The notes beneath the pieces are model-generated. The model worked only from the letters and a program-made list of their open reading frames with translations. It did no database searches and was not told the origin of the DNA. Position numbers and translations under genes: made by a program. This document shows positions 1 to 6,688 of a DNA stretch of 8,976 nt, piece after piece (the first letter of the stretch is position 1; every line of letters begins with the position of its first letter). Source of the DNA: JBOGJI01 sp050747865 (GTDB lineage Bacteria > Acidobacteriota > Thermoanaerobaculia > Multivoradales > JAHEKO01); assembly GCA_050747865.1 (NCBI GenBank), contig JBOGJI010000074.1:1-8976 (forward strand). The letters run 5' to 3'.

Positions 1-77
1 TGGTGCGCCCTAGAGGACTCGAACCTCTGACCTACAGCTCCGGAGGCTGTCGCTCTATCCAGCTGAGCTAAGGGCGC
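1..77 (-). tRNA. tRNA-Arg (anticodon CCG)
   Basis: Read on the minus strand this folds into a full cloverleaf. The acceptor stem GCGCCCT/AGGGCGC has discriminator A and an encoded CCA at the window edge. The D arm begins GCTCAGCTGG. The anticodon stem ACAGC/GCTGT encloses loop CTCCGGA, giving anticodon CCG for codon CGG. The T arm AGAGG-TTCGAGT-CCTCT is intact. It is the last visible gene of a four-tRNA minus-strand cluster and lies 12 bp after tRNA-His. Any transcription terminator would lie left of the window. Confidence 0.97.
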
Positions 78-89
78 TCAGGTACGAGT

Positions 90-165
90 TGGGGTGAGCG
101 AGGGGACTCGAACCCCCAGCCACTTGAGCCACAGTCAAGCGCTCTACCATTGAGCTACGCTCACC
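90..165 (-). tRNA. tRNA-His (anticodon GTG)
   Basis: The minus strand gives an 8-bp acceptor stem, GGTGAGCG/CGCTCACC, followed by an encoded CCA. The eighth pair is the genomically encoded G-1:C73 that identifies histidine tRNAs. The anticodon stem CTTGA/TCAAG encloses CTGTGGC, anticodon GTG. The T arm GGGGG-TTCGAGT-CCCCT has one G:T pair. It lies between two Arg tRNAs and was probably co-transcribed with them. Confidence 0.97.
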
Positions 166-186
166 ACGCGTGTCTGCCGTCCGGCA

Positions 187-263
187 TGGCCTGCCTGGAG
201 GGACTCGAACCCCCGACCCGCCGCTTAGAAGGCGGCTGCTCTATCCAGCTGAGCTACAGGCAG
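187..263 (-). tRNA. tRNA-Arg (anticodon TCT)
   Basis: This is a minus-strand cloverleaf with acceptor CTGCCTG/CAGGCAG, discriminator G and encoded CCA. The anticodon stem GCCGC/GCGGC encloses CTTCTAA, anticodon TCT, which reads AGA and AGG. The T arm is GGGGG-TTCGAGT-CCCTC. The first acceptor pair is C1:G72 rather than the more usual G1:C72. AGA and AGG should be rare codons in a genome this GC-rich. It is the second gene of the cluster, 44 bp after tRNA-Pro. Confidence 0.96.
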
Positions 264-307
264 CAGGCTCTGTCAACTCCGCGGGGCCACAACCGGCTGA
301 CTCATCC

Positions 308-384
308 TGGTCGGGGCGCCCAGATTTGAACTGAGGACCCCCTGCGCCCAAGGCAGGTGCGCTACCAGACTGCGCTACGCCCCG
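308..384 (-). tRNA. tRNA-Pro (anticodon TGG)
   Basis: This is a minus-strand cloverleaf with acceptor CGGGGCG/CGCCCCG, including the C1:G72 pair typical of proline tRNAs, discriminator A and encoded CCA. The anticodon stem CCTGC/GCAGG encloses CTTGGGC, anticodon TGG. The T arm CTCAG-TTCAAAT-CTGGG has one G:T pair. It is the first gene of the cluster and sits immediately downstream of a recognisable promoter. Confidence 0.97.
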
Positions 385-397
385 GCAGACACCCGGC

Positions 398-427
398 AGT
401 GTACGGCCTGGCGGCGAAGAGTGTCAA
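398..427 (-). promoter_or_regulatory. Candidate sigma70 promoter of the tRNA cluster
   Basis: On the minus strand there is a perfect -35 box TTGACA (427-422). After an 18-bp spacer comes TACACT (403-398), a 4/6 match to TATAAT. Transcription would start near 391, about 7 nt before the mature 5' end of tRNA-Pro at 384, which is a plausible short leader. The box also overlaps the small inverted repeat TCAA-T-TTGA (424-432). Confidence 0.6.
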
Positions 428-442
428 TTTGAGCGCCGATAC

Positions 443-471
443 TTGACATATCAACTGTTGATCTGTAGTCT
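443..471 (+). promoter_or_regulatory. Candidate promoter of the marR gene, implying a leaderless mRNA
   Basis: A perfect TTGACA at 443-448 is followed after 17 bp by TAGTCT at 466-471, a weak -10 matching at T1, A2 and T6. Transcription would start at about 478, the A of the marR start codon. No Shine-Dalgarno sequence lies before that ATG, which agrees with a leaderless transcript. The -35 box lies 15 bp from the divergent -35 box of the tRNA promoter. Confidence 0.55.
450..462. promoter_or_regulatory. Palindromic operator candidate for the MarR-family regulator
   Basis: ATCAAC-T-GTTGAT is a perfect 6+1+6 inverted repeat filling the spacer between the -35 and -10 boxes of the marR promoter. 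MarR dimers bind short palindromes of about this size, and a site here would block RNA polymerase, so negative autoregulation is the natural reading. The -35 box contributes a further TTGA half-site, since TTGA at 443-446 faces TCAA at 451-454. No copy was seen in the gap before doxX. Confidence 0.55.
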
Positions 472-477
472 AGATCC

Positions 478-936
478 ATGACCCGACGCGGCGCGCTACG
501 CCCCGCCACGGACCCCGGACGGGCGTCGGAAGAGGCGATCGTCGCGCTGTCCCGGGCGACCGACCGGGTGAAGCGGGTCGTCGGCTCGGCGCTCGAGCCG
601 CGCGGCCTGACGGGCCAGCAGTACAACGTGTTGCGCATCCTGCGCGGGGCCGGGGAGGCGCTCCCCGTGCTCGAGGTCGCCGAGCGGATGCTAGAGCGCA
701 CGCCCGGCATCACCCGCCTGCTCGACCGCCTCGACCACAAGGGGCTCGTCAGCCGCGAGCGTTGCGCCGGCGACCGGCGCCAGGTGCTCTGCTCGATCAC
801 CCCGCGGGGGCTGAGGCAGCTCGAGGAGCTGGATGGCGTCGTCGACGCGGCCGACGAACAGGCCTTCGCGTCCCTCGATCCCCGGGAGCTACGAGAGCTG
901 ATCCGCCTGCTGGACGCCGTTGCCGAAGAGCCCTGA
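478..936 (+). CDS. MarR-family winged-helix transcriptional regulator
   Basis: This 152-residue protein has the normal length for MarR regulators, which are dimeric repressors that usually release DNA on binding a phenolic ligand or on oxidation. Residues about 20-40 form the N-terminal dimerisation helix. Residues about 44-90 carry the helix-turn-helix, including LTGQQYNVLRIL and ERTPGITRLLDRLDHKGLV. Residues 93-111 form the wing with the conserved DRR (99-101). C-terminal helices (115-150) complete the dimer interface. Cys96 and Cys105 flank the wing, so redox sensing is possible but unproven. The ATG is chosen because the promoter places transcription start on it. The gene is probably autoregulated through the palindrome at 450-462 and likely controls the adjacent doxX gene. 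The ligand cannot be read from the sequence. Confidence 0.93.
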   Translation: MTRRGALRPATDPGRASEEAIVALSRATDRVKRVVGSALEPRGLTGQQYNVLRILRGAGEALPVLEVAERMLERTPGITRLLDRLDHKGLVSRERCAGDRRQVLCSITPRGLRQLEELDGVVDAADEQAFASLDPRELRELIRLLDAVAEEP

Positions 937-1079
937 CGTTCCTCGTCGGCACCGCATCGCCTGCGTCGCGGCTCCTTCCAGCAGGCGGGCACCGACGCGC
1001 GAAGCGCGTTGGTCTGGCGCTCGCAACGCGACCCATGGGAGATTCATTCACAGGCTTTCTAACAAGAGGAGGCTTCAGC

Positions 1080-1523
1080 ATGTTCCGCAGACTCACCGCC
1101 ACCGACGCGAGCTGGGCGACTCGGATCGCGAGCCTGACGCTCGGCATCGTGTTCTTTCCCCACGGCGCCCAGAAGATGCTGGGCTGGTTCGGCGGCCCCG
1201 GATTCGCCGGCGAGATGGAGCTGTTGACCGGCATCGGCATCCCGGCGTTCTTCGCTTTCCTGGTCATCCTGGGCGAGTTCTTCGGCGCCCTGGGGCTCAT
1301 CGTCGGGTTTCTGAGCCGCGCCGCCGCCGCCGGAATCGCCGTCATCATGGCCGGCGCCGTGTTCATCGCCCACCTGCAGCACGGCTTCTTCATGAACTGG
1401 TCCGGTCAACAACCCGGCGAGGGATTCGAGTACCATCTGCTGGCCCTCGCCCTCTGTGCGGTGGTGATGATCCGCGGCTCGGGCGCCGGCTCGGTCGATC
1501 GCGCGCTTGCCGCCCGCGGGTGA
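1080..1523 (+). CDS. DoxX-family integral membrane protein
   Basis: This is a 147-residue inner-membrane protein with about four hydrophobic segments (roughly residues 12-30, 55-78, 82-100 and 117-133). It has the usual DoxX signatures PHGAQKMLGWFGG (27-39) near the end of the first segment and GFEYHLL (115-121) before the last. The start is fixed by a strong ribosome site GAGGAGG (1066-1072), 7 nt before ATG. The frame is open further upstream but reads into marR in another phase, so the longer version is rejected. DoxX proteins are named for a thiosulfate:quinone oxidoreductase subunit, but most relatives, such as Bacillus CatD and MhqP, belong to MarR-controlled quinone or electrophile stress responses. 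The upstream MarR gene, 143 bp away on the same strand, makes that role the best inference here. No separate promoter was evident in the gap. Confidence 0.9.
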   Translation: MFRRLTATDASWATRIASLTLGIVFFPHGAQKMLGWFGGPGFAGEMELLTGIGIPAFFAFLVILGEFFGALGLIVGFLSRAAAAGIAVIMAGAVFIAHLQHGFFMNWSGQQPGEGFEYHLLALALCAVVMIRGSGAGSVDRALAARG

Positions 1524-1538
1524 AGGCGGCGCCGGGGG

Positions 1539-2570
1539 TCAGGGGGCGACGTAGCCTGTGGGCGCGCGCACGTCCAGCCCCGGGCCCCGGACCCGCACCT
1601 TCACCTGCCGCCATCTCCCGGATGGCGGGCGGGGTTGCGGCTGGTAGCCGAACACGTATTGCTGGCGCAGCTCGGCGAGGATCTCGGCGAAGGCGGGCTG
1701 GACGGCTTGCGCGTCGTGGACCGGGATCTCCCGGCCGCCGCTGGCGCGGACGGCGGCGGTCAGGCCGTCGCGCTGGCGCTTGTGCGCCTGGGAGTCGCGC
1801 CAGATCGACTGGATGGCGCCTTCCTGGAAGGGCAGACGCACCCAGTAGATCAGCGCGCCGAGGCGGCGGGCCGCGCGCGCGATGTCGTCGATGTCCACGA
1901 CGCTGTTGACGTCCACGCCGTCCGACAGCAGCAGCACCACGCGCCGGCCCTTCTGCCCCTCGAGGCGCTTCAAGGCCAGGAAGAGCATGTCGTTCAATGC
2001 GGTGCCGCCGGAGGCGGACCGACCCTCCGAGCCGAGGACGAGCAGCGAGGCCAGATTGGTGAACGGGGTCTCGCGCAGCCGCCGGTGGCTGAAGACGACG
2101 AGCTTGACCTGATCGAGCGGCTGGATGCGCTCGGCGAAGACGCGAACGCCGGCCAGCGCGGTCTCGAGCCTGCCCGCCACCATGCTGCCGCTCGAGTCGA
2201 CCAGGACCGCGGCGGAGAACGGGATGTCGCCGCGGGCGAAGGTCTCGATCTCCTGCTCGCGGCCGCCGTCGCGCACCGTGAAGTCCCCCCGCTGAAGGTC
2301 GAGCGCGCGCTCCCCGCCGCGGGTGACGGTCACGTAGAGCTGCTGCAGCCGCACGTCGACCTCCCCATGGACCGCGATCGCCGCCGTCTCGAGGCCGGCC
2401 GAGACCGGCTCTCCCCCCGAGGGGTACGCCACCGCCTCGAGCCGGTGCGCGCGGTTCTCCTGGCCTACGTCCACCTCCAGCCGCCAGGGCGGCACGGTCA
2501 ACCGGCCCACGCGCTGGTAGTCGACGAAGAACTCCACCGCCTCGACCGGGGCGCCGGCGGGGTAGATCAC
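1539..2570 (-). CDS. VWA-domain protein (VWFA-related Acidobacterial type), probably N-terminally truncated
   Basis: The frame encodes 343 residues from GTG. A beta-rich N-terminal part (1-110) precedes a von Willebrand factor A domain (about 118-300). The metal-ion-dependent adhesion site is complete: DSSGS at 125-129, Thr190 and Asp217 in SDGVD. The C-terminus, with RQQYVFGYQ (302-310) and a final TGYVAP, is typical of the Acidobacterial VWFA-related family, which is normally exported and of unknown function. The start is poor: GTG at 2570 lies inside the first domain, without a well-spaced ribosome site or a signal peptide. The same frame continues upstream with family-like residues to a TGA at 2622-2624 without a start codon. 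The gene therefore looks decapitated, and any product would stay in the cytoplasm. It lies 136 bp after the TonB receptor on the same strand and ends 15 bp from the convergent doxX. Confidence 0.8.
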   Translation of the reverse strand: MIYPAGAPVEAVEFFVDYQRVGRLTVPPWRLEVDVGQENRAHRLEAVAYPSGGEPVSAGLETAAIAVHGEVDVRLQQLYVTVTRGGERALDLQRGDFTVRDGGREQEIETFARGDIPFSAAVLVDSSGSMVAGRLETALAGVRVFAERIQPLDQVKLVVFSHRRLRETPFTNLASLLVLGSEGRSASGGTALNDMLFLALKRLEGQKGRRVVLLLSDGVDVNSVVDIDDIARAARRLGALIYWVRLPFQEGAIQSIWRDSQAHKRQRDGLTAAVRASGGREIPVHDAQAVQPAFAEILAELRQQYVFGYQPQPRPPSGRWRQVKVRVRGPGLDVRAPTGYVAP

Positions 2571-2621
2571 CGCCTCGAGCGTGACTTGGCCGAAGATCGG
2601 CTGCCCGGGACGTGTCCCATG
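2571..2621 (-). pseudogene. Start-less N-terminal remnant of the VWA gene
   Basis: Upstream of the GTG at 2570 the same frame stays open for 17 codons after the TGA at 2622-2624. It reads HGTRPGQPIFGQVTLEA and runs straight into the VWA protein's VIYPAG. A PG-x-P-x-x-G-x-V-T-L-E-A stretch looks like the start of the first beta domain in intact relatives. None of these codons is ATG, GTG or TTG. The two other minus-strand frames, read back to the TonB stop, give no hydrophobic signal sequence. A signal-peptide segment appears to have been deleted or replaced. Confidence 0.5.
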
Positions 2622-2698
2622 TCAGCTACCGGGCCCCGATGGTATCTGATCGAAAGCCTCGTCGCCGGCCCCGGCACGGCGCCTCATCGGCTGCCCGG
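2596..2698. repeat. 13-bp direct repeat around the broken VWA 5' end
   Basis: The 13-mer ATCGGCTGCCCGG occurs at 2596-2608 and again at 2686-2698, offset by exactly 90 bp. The repeat brackets the zone between the TonB receptor stop and the surviving VWA frame, where the expected VWA start region is missing. Such a pair could mark slippage or recombination that rearranged this junction. In GC-rich DNA a chance match is also possible. Confidence 0.5.
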
Positions 2699-2706
2699 CG
2701 GCACCC

Positions 2707-5154
2707 CTACCAGCGCAGCGTCACGCTGCCCAGCGCGCGTCGACCCAGAAGGTCACCGCCGAAGGTCTCCCAGTGTTCGTCGTCGAATACGTTGGAGACG
2801 TTCAACCCCACGGACACCTTGTCGTGGACATGCCAGTTGCCGACCAGGTCGACGACCGTGTAGGCCTCCACTTCCCCCTGGAACGGACCGACGAACCACA
2901 AGAAGTCGTCGACCCAGCGGAGGTTGACGCCGCCGTCCCACTCTCCCGCCGCGTAGCCGACGCCGGCGGCCAGCCTGTTCTCTGGTGAGTTGGGCAGCAG
3001 GAGGTCCTCGAACCCCGGCGCCGCCTCCTTCACGTCGAAGTCGAACCAGGAATAGGTGAAGCTGGCGTTCCAGCCGTTGGGCCAGTAGTAGTTGAGTCCG
3101 AAGTCGATCCCCTGTGTATCGACGTCACCGAAGTTCGTGTAGGAGGCACCGACCAGCAGCGGCGTCCCGTCGGGAGCATTCGAGAGGATGAGGAAAGTCC
3201 CGAGCGGGAGGTTCTGCTGCAACGCCATGAGCAAATCCTGCTTGAGGGGGGCGGGTAGAGCCGCTGGAGGCTGGTAGAGACCGAACGCCGGATTGATCTT
3301 GCCCAGGGGAGTGCCGAGCTGCGGCAGCAGGTCGGTGATGAAGTTCTCGTTCTGGCTGTTGTAGTAGTCGAGGGTCAGGAACGCCCGGTCGCGCAGGATG
3401 CCGCTCCAGCCGACCTCGATCGTCTTCACTTCTTCTAGCTCAAGGGCTTCGTTGCCGACGGCGACGACGGGCACGGAGGCGAAACCGCAAGAGACGCCAC
3501 CGAGCTGGCAAATCGCTTCAAAGGGCGCAAGGTCGGTCGTCGGCGCCCGCACCGGCGCGACGAGGAAGAACTCGGAGTAGTTGGCGACCTGGAAGGCCTC
3601 GTTGTAGGTCAGCCGCAGGGTGTGGTTGGGGTTGATCGAGTAGACCAGCCCGCCTTTGGGAGAGAACTGGGCGTCGTAGAGCGTCGAGTCGTCCCAGCGG
3701 GCGGCGAGCACCAGCTTCCAGCGCTCGCCGAGGTTCCAGTCGAGCTGGCCGAAGACGGCCTGGGAGTCCGAGTCGACCGGCGCGAACATCAGGGTCTGCC
3801 GGCCGGTACGCGGATCGCGGCTGTCGATGTCCTCCTCCTGGTACGAGGCGCCGACGACGATGCGACCCCGGTCGGCGGCGACGTTCCAGTGCGTTTGCGC
3901 CTCGAACTGCAGCCGCTCGGTGTCGAGCGCCAGATTCGCCCCCGAGGCCATCGCCGTCTGCTCCGGCGCGTCGCGCTGCGACAGCGCGCCGAAGACGTTC
4001 CAGTGCGGCGCCGACACCCCCACCCGCGTCCACGGGCGCTCGGCGTCGACCACCTGCACGCGGCCGATGCCGGTCTGGAAGACCGGCCCCTCGACCGCCG
4101 CGGTGCCGGCCTCCACAGTGACGATGTGGCCGGTGGTGAAGTCATAGTCCACGCGGGCGCCGGCGAACCAGATCTCGTTGTCGTCGAGCGGGTCGAGCGG
4201 CACCGCCTCGCGCGGCAGACAATCCCGCGTCACGGTCAGCGAGCAGGGCTGTGCGTACTCCGCTCTTGTGCCTGTGCGTGACACCGCGAAGTCGCCGCTG
4301 TTGCGCACACCGCCGACCAGCTTGCCGTACCAGTTGCCGCCCAGCCCCCCCGCCCAGCGCAGGTCACCGTTGAGGGTCGACAGCTCGCCGCCGGTCAGCC
4401 GCAACGCCCCGCCCTCGGAGAGCCGCGGCGACTTGGTGACCAGGTTGAGCACGCCGCTCGCGGCGTTGGCGCCGTAGAGCGCAGCGCTGGGGCCGCGCAC
4501 GAACTCGGCGCTCGCCAGATCGTCGAGCGGGAAGGAGATCGCCGCCCACTCCTGGGAGCCGAGGAAGGGGACCGACGGGTTGCGGCCGTCGATCAGCGTC
4601 GCCACCCGGCGGTTCAGCGTGCTGTTGAAGCCGCGGGTGTTGAAGTTGTAGTCGTAGATGCCGCTCTGCGACACCTCGGCGCCGGGCGTGAACTCGAGGA
4701 GCTTCGGGAGCTGTCCGTGGGCGGCGTTGGCCGCGATCTGCTCCTCGGAGATCACGGTGACCGCCGCCGGGGCGTCGACCACGCGCTCGACCCGTCGCGA
4801 CGCCGAGAAGACGGTGATGGTGTCGACGAAGCGGAGCTGCCAGTCGAGCTCCCGGGCCACCGTCGCCGTCTCTCCCGCCACCACCTCGACTCCATCCACG
4901 GTTTCCGTCTGACCCTCGAGCGTGAGCTCCAGGCTATGGGTTCCGGCGGGCACCGCCGGGAAGCGGAAACGGCCCTCGGCGTCGGTCGTCGTCACCAGCC
5001 CGGTACCGACGACCTCCACGTGGGCGCCGGCGATCCCCCCGCCCTCGGGCGTCGTGATGCGACCCTCCAGCGATCCCGTCTCCTGCGCCAATGCCGCCCC
5101 TGTCACCCCCATGCCGAGCACCACCAGCAACATCGAACCGATGAGCTTGCGCAT
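2707..5154 (-). CDS. TonB-dependent outer-membrane receptor with N-terminal carboxypeptidase-regulatory-like domain
   Basis: This 815-residue outer-membrane active transporter opens when TonB transmits inner-membrane energy. In order it has a signal peptide (1-23, cleavage after ALA), a carboxypeptidase-regulatory-like beta domain (about 26-105), a TonB-box-like DTITV (111-115), a plug (about 125-240, with LIDGRNP and GPSAALYGANAASGVLNLVTKSP-type signatures) and a 22-strand-type barrel ending in Trp815. The start is the ATG at 5154, because AAGGAGG lies 5 nt before it and a signal peptide follows. The frame extends 26 codons further upstream, but that extension would bury the signal peptide. 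Two close cysteine pairs (CSLTVTRDC and CQLGGVSC) may form disulfides in extracellular loops. The substrate cannot be told: no siderophore, cobalamin or glycan gene is adjacent. The extra N-terminal domain is common in Acidobacteriota and Bacteroidota receptors. Confidence 0.93.
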   Translation of the reverse strand: MRKLIGSMLLVVLGMGVTGAALAQETGSLEGRITTPEGGGIAGAHVEVVGTGLVTTTDAEGRFRFPAVPAGTHSLELTLEGQTETVDGVEVVAGETATVARELDWQLRFVDTITVFSASRRVERVVDAPAAVTVISEEQIAANAAHGQLPKLLEFTPGAEVSQSGIYDYNFNTRGFNSTLNRRVATLIDGRNPSVPFLGSQEWAAISFPLDDLASAEFVRGPSAALYGANAASGVLNLVTKSPRLSEGGALRLTGGELSTLNGDLRWAGGLGGNWYGKLVGGVRNSGDFAVSRTGTRAEYAQPCSLTVTRDCLPREAVPLDPLDDNEIWFAGARVDYDFTTGHIVTVEAGTAAVEGPVFQTGIGRVQVVDAERPWTRVGVSAPHWNVFGALSQRDAPEQTAMASGANLALDTERLQFEAQTHWNVAADRGRIVVGASYQEEDIDSRDPRTGRQTLMFAPVDSDSQAVFGQLDWNLGERWKLVLAARWDDSTLYDAQFSPKGGLVYSINPNHTLRLTYNEAFQVANYSEFFLVAPVRAPTTDLAPFEAICQLGGVSCGFASVPVVAVGNEALELEEVKTIEVGWSGILRDRAFLTLDYYNSQNENFITDLLPQLGTPLGKINPAFGLYQPPAALPAPLKQDLLMALQQNLPLGTFLILSNAPDGTPLLVGASYTNFGDVDTQGIDFGLNYYWPNGWNASFTYSWFDFDVKEAAPGFEDLLLPNSPENRLAAGVGYAAGEWDGGVNLRWVDDFLWFVGPFQGEVEAYTVVDLVGNWHVHDKVSVGLNVSNVFDDEHWETFGGDLLGRRALGSVTLRW

Positions 5155-5159
5155 CTCGT

Positions 5160-5182
5160 CCTCCTTGGGCTCTTCAGAGCCC
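5160..5182 (-). promoter_or_regulatory. Ribosome site with an abutting stem-loop, TonB receptor leader
   Basis: On the minus strand GGGCTC-TGAA-GAGCCC forms a perfect 6-bp GC-rich stem with a 4-nt loop (5182-5167). It is followed directly by the Shine-Dalgarno AAGGAGG (5166-5160) and, 5 nt later, the ATG. A hairpin touching the ribosome site could limit or stabilise translation initiation. No known riboswitch fold was recognised in the leader. A possible -10 TAGAAT lies at 5256-5251 on the minus strand, but it has no good -35 box. Confidence 0.5.
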
Positions 5183-5338
5183 GGGTCGCCGGTCGAAAAT
5201 CGCATGGCCGAGCCACAAGCCGGGCCCATCAAAGCCTTGCATCTGTAAGGATTCTACACGCTCTCACCCCGCCTTGCGATACACTCCGCGGCCATCGACC
5301 CTCGCCAAGGCGGCGGCGAGCGGCAGCTTCAGAGCGCG

Positions 5339-6688
5339 ATGGCTACGGCCCCTTCCCAGCCGGTCCGCAGCATCCTCTTGAGCTTCCTCGTCCTTATCCT
5401 CGCCGGTACCGCGGCGTTGAAGCTCCCCGCGGCGACGCCGCCGGAGCAGCCGATCAACTGGATCGACGCCCTGTTCACCGCCACCAGCGCGGTCTGCGTC
5501 ACCGGCCTGATCGTGCGCGACACCGGCAGCGCCTTCACCGTCACCGGGCAGGCCATCGTCGTCGCCCTGATCCAGCTCGGCGGCCTCGGCATCATGACCT
5601 TCGGGCTGCTGATCGCCGCCGGCATCCGCGGCAAGCTGTCGCTCGCCGGCCGCCAGCTCATCGAGCACACCCTGGCCGGCAGCGGGGCGCGCGGGGAGCT
5701 GTGGGCACTGCTGCGGCTGGTCGTTACCTTCACCTTCTTCGCCGAGCTCGCCGGCGCCGCGGCGATGTTCGTCGCCTTCAAACCCGGAAGGACCGCGGCG
5801 GAGGCCGCCTGGACCTCGGTGTTCCACTCGATCTCCGCCTTCTGCAACGCCGGTTTCTCGCTGTGGAGCGACAGCCTGATGGCGTTTCAAGGGTCCTGGT
5901 GGGTCAACCTCATCTTCATGGCCCTGATCGTTTTCGGCGGTCTAGGGTTCTTGACGCTGTACGAGATGCGGCGAGCACGAGGGCGCTTCCAACCGCTCTC
6001 TCTGCACGCCAAGCTGGTGCTCACCGTGACCGCGGTGCTCGTCGTCGGCGGCGCGGTGCTCTTCCGCCTCGCCGAGACCGGCGAGGAGCTGGCCGACGCT
6101 GGTCTCGGCACGCGGGTCCTCGCCTCGCTGTTCCAGAGCGTCACGGCGCGGACCGCCGGATTCAACACCGTCGACACGGCGGCCCTCGCCCCTGCCGCGC
6201 TATTCGTCATCATCCTGTTGATGTATGTCGGCGGCTCGCCGGGGTCGACCGCCGGCGGAGTCAAGACGACCACCCTCGGGGTCCTGGCGCTGGCCTCGTG
6301 GCATCGGCTGCGTCACCGCCAGCACGTCAACGCCTTCCGTCGGACGATTCCCCCGATCACGGTCCAGAACACTCTGGCGATCGCCATGACCGGCATCGCC
6401 GTCACCCTGGTCGGGTTGTTGGTGCTGCTGTTCATCGAGGCCCCGCCGACCGACCTCCAGGCCGACGCGTCCACCTTCCTGGACTATCTCTTCGAGACCG
6501 TCTCCGCCCTCAATACCGTGGGGCTGTCGACCGGCGTGACCCCCACCCTGTCGCCGGCCGGCCGGCTGTGGGTGACCCTGCTGATGTTCGTCGGCCGCCT
6601 CGGACCGCTGACCTTCGCCGCCGCCCTGATCGCCTCCCGGCCGCGCAGGGACTGGCAGCACCCCACGGAAGAGGTCGTGGTCGGTTAA
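5339..6688 (+). CDS. ktrB: Ktr/Trk-type potassium uptake channel subunit KtrB
   Basis: This 449-residue integral membrane protein forms the K+ translocating dimer of the Ktr system. Four membrane-pore-membrane repeats are visible, each with its selectivity-filter glycine: TSAVCVTGL (49-57), ISAFCNAGFS (165-174), TARTAGFN (269-276) and SALNTVGLS (389-397). The gating loop in the third repeat reads GGSPGSTAGGVKT (298-310). The length and direct entry into the first helix fit KtrB better than the longer TrkH. The C-terminus EEVVVG is family-like. The ATG at 5339 gives a normal N-terminus but has only a weak ribosome site. The gene is divergent from the TonB receptor across 184 bp. Its TAA overlaps the stop of the opposite-strand HEAT gene. 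Its partner subunit gene lies 849 bp downstream instead of adjacent. Confidence 0.95.
   Translation: MATAPSQPVRSILLSFLVLILAGTAALKLPAATPPEQPINWIDALFTATSAVCVTGLIVRDTGSAFTVTGQAIVVALIQLGGLGIMTFGLLIAAGIRGKLSLAGRQLIEHTLAGSGARGELWALLRLVVTFTFFAELAGAAAMFVAFKPGRTAAEAAWTSVFHSISAFCNAGFSLWSDSLMAFQGSWWVNLIFMALIVFGGLGFLTLYEMRRARGRFQPLSLHAKLVLTVTAVLVVGGAVLFRLAETGEELADAGLGTRVLASLFQSVTARTAGFNTVDTAALAPAALFVIILLMYVGGSPGSTAGGVKTTTLGVLALASWHRLRHRQHVNAFRRTIPPITVQNTLAIAMTGIAVTLVGLLVLLFIEAPPTDLQADASTFLDYLFETVSALNTVGLSTGVTPTLSPAGRLWVTLLMFVGRLGPLTFAAALIASRPRRDWQHPTEEVVVG

Noticed and set aside
1..384. tRNA genes as an integration (att) site for a mobile element.
   Set aside because: No integrase, no repeated tRNA 3' end and no compositional shift are visible beside the cluster.
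762..1523. A longer DoxX protein starting inside marR.
   Set aside because: The first 106 residues are out-of-frame marR sequence. The strong GAGGAGG site before 1080 and the natural DoxX N-terminus fix the shorter start.
1509..1530. GCCGCC...GGCGGC stem between doxX and the VWA gene as a terminator.
   Set aside because: It is a 6-bp stem with a 10-nt loop, lies partly inside doxX and has no T-tract on either strand. It is too weak to call an intrinsic terminator.
2607..2618. GGGACGTGTCCC near the VWA remnant as a decayed copy of the REP-like unit.
   Set aside because: Only the GGGAC/GTCCC ends match; the AT-rich core is absent. A 12-bp match of this kind is easily chance.
1635..2927. A 430-codon plus-strand frame opposite the VWA gene.
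   Set aside because: It is antisense to a gene with a complete metal-binding site and has no recognisable domain or ribosome site; it is a GC-rich shadow frame.
5155..5232. A 26-residue N-terminal extension of the TonB receptor.
   Set aside because: It would place a polar segment before the signal peptide, whereas AAGGAGG sits 5 nt before the ATG at 5154.
5155..5338. Cobalamin or other riboswitch upstream of the TonB receptor.
   Set aside because: The leader is under about 100 nt from any plausible promoter and shows only one short hairpin. No conserved riboswitch core sequence was recognised.
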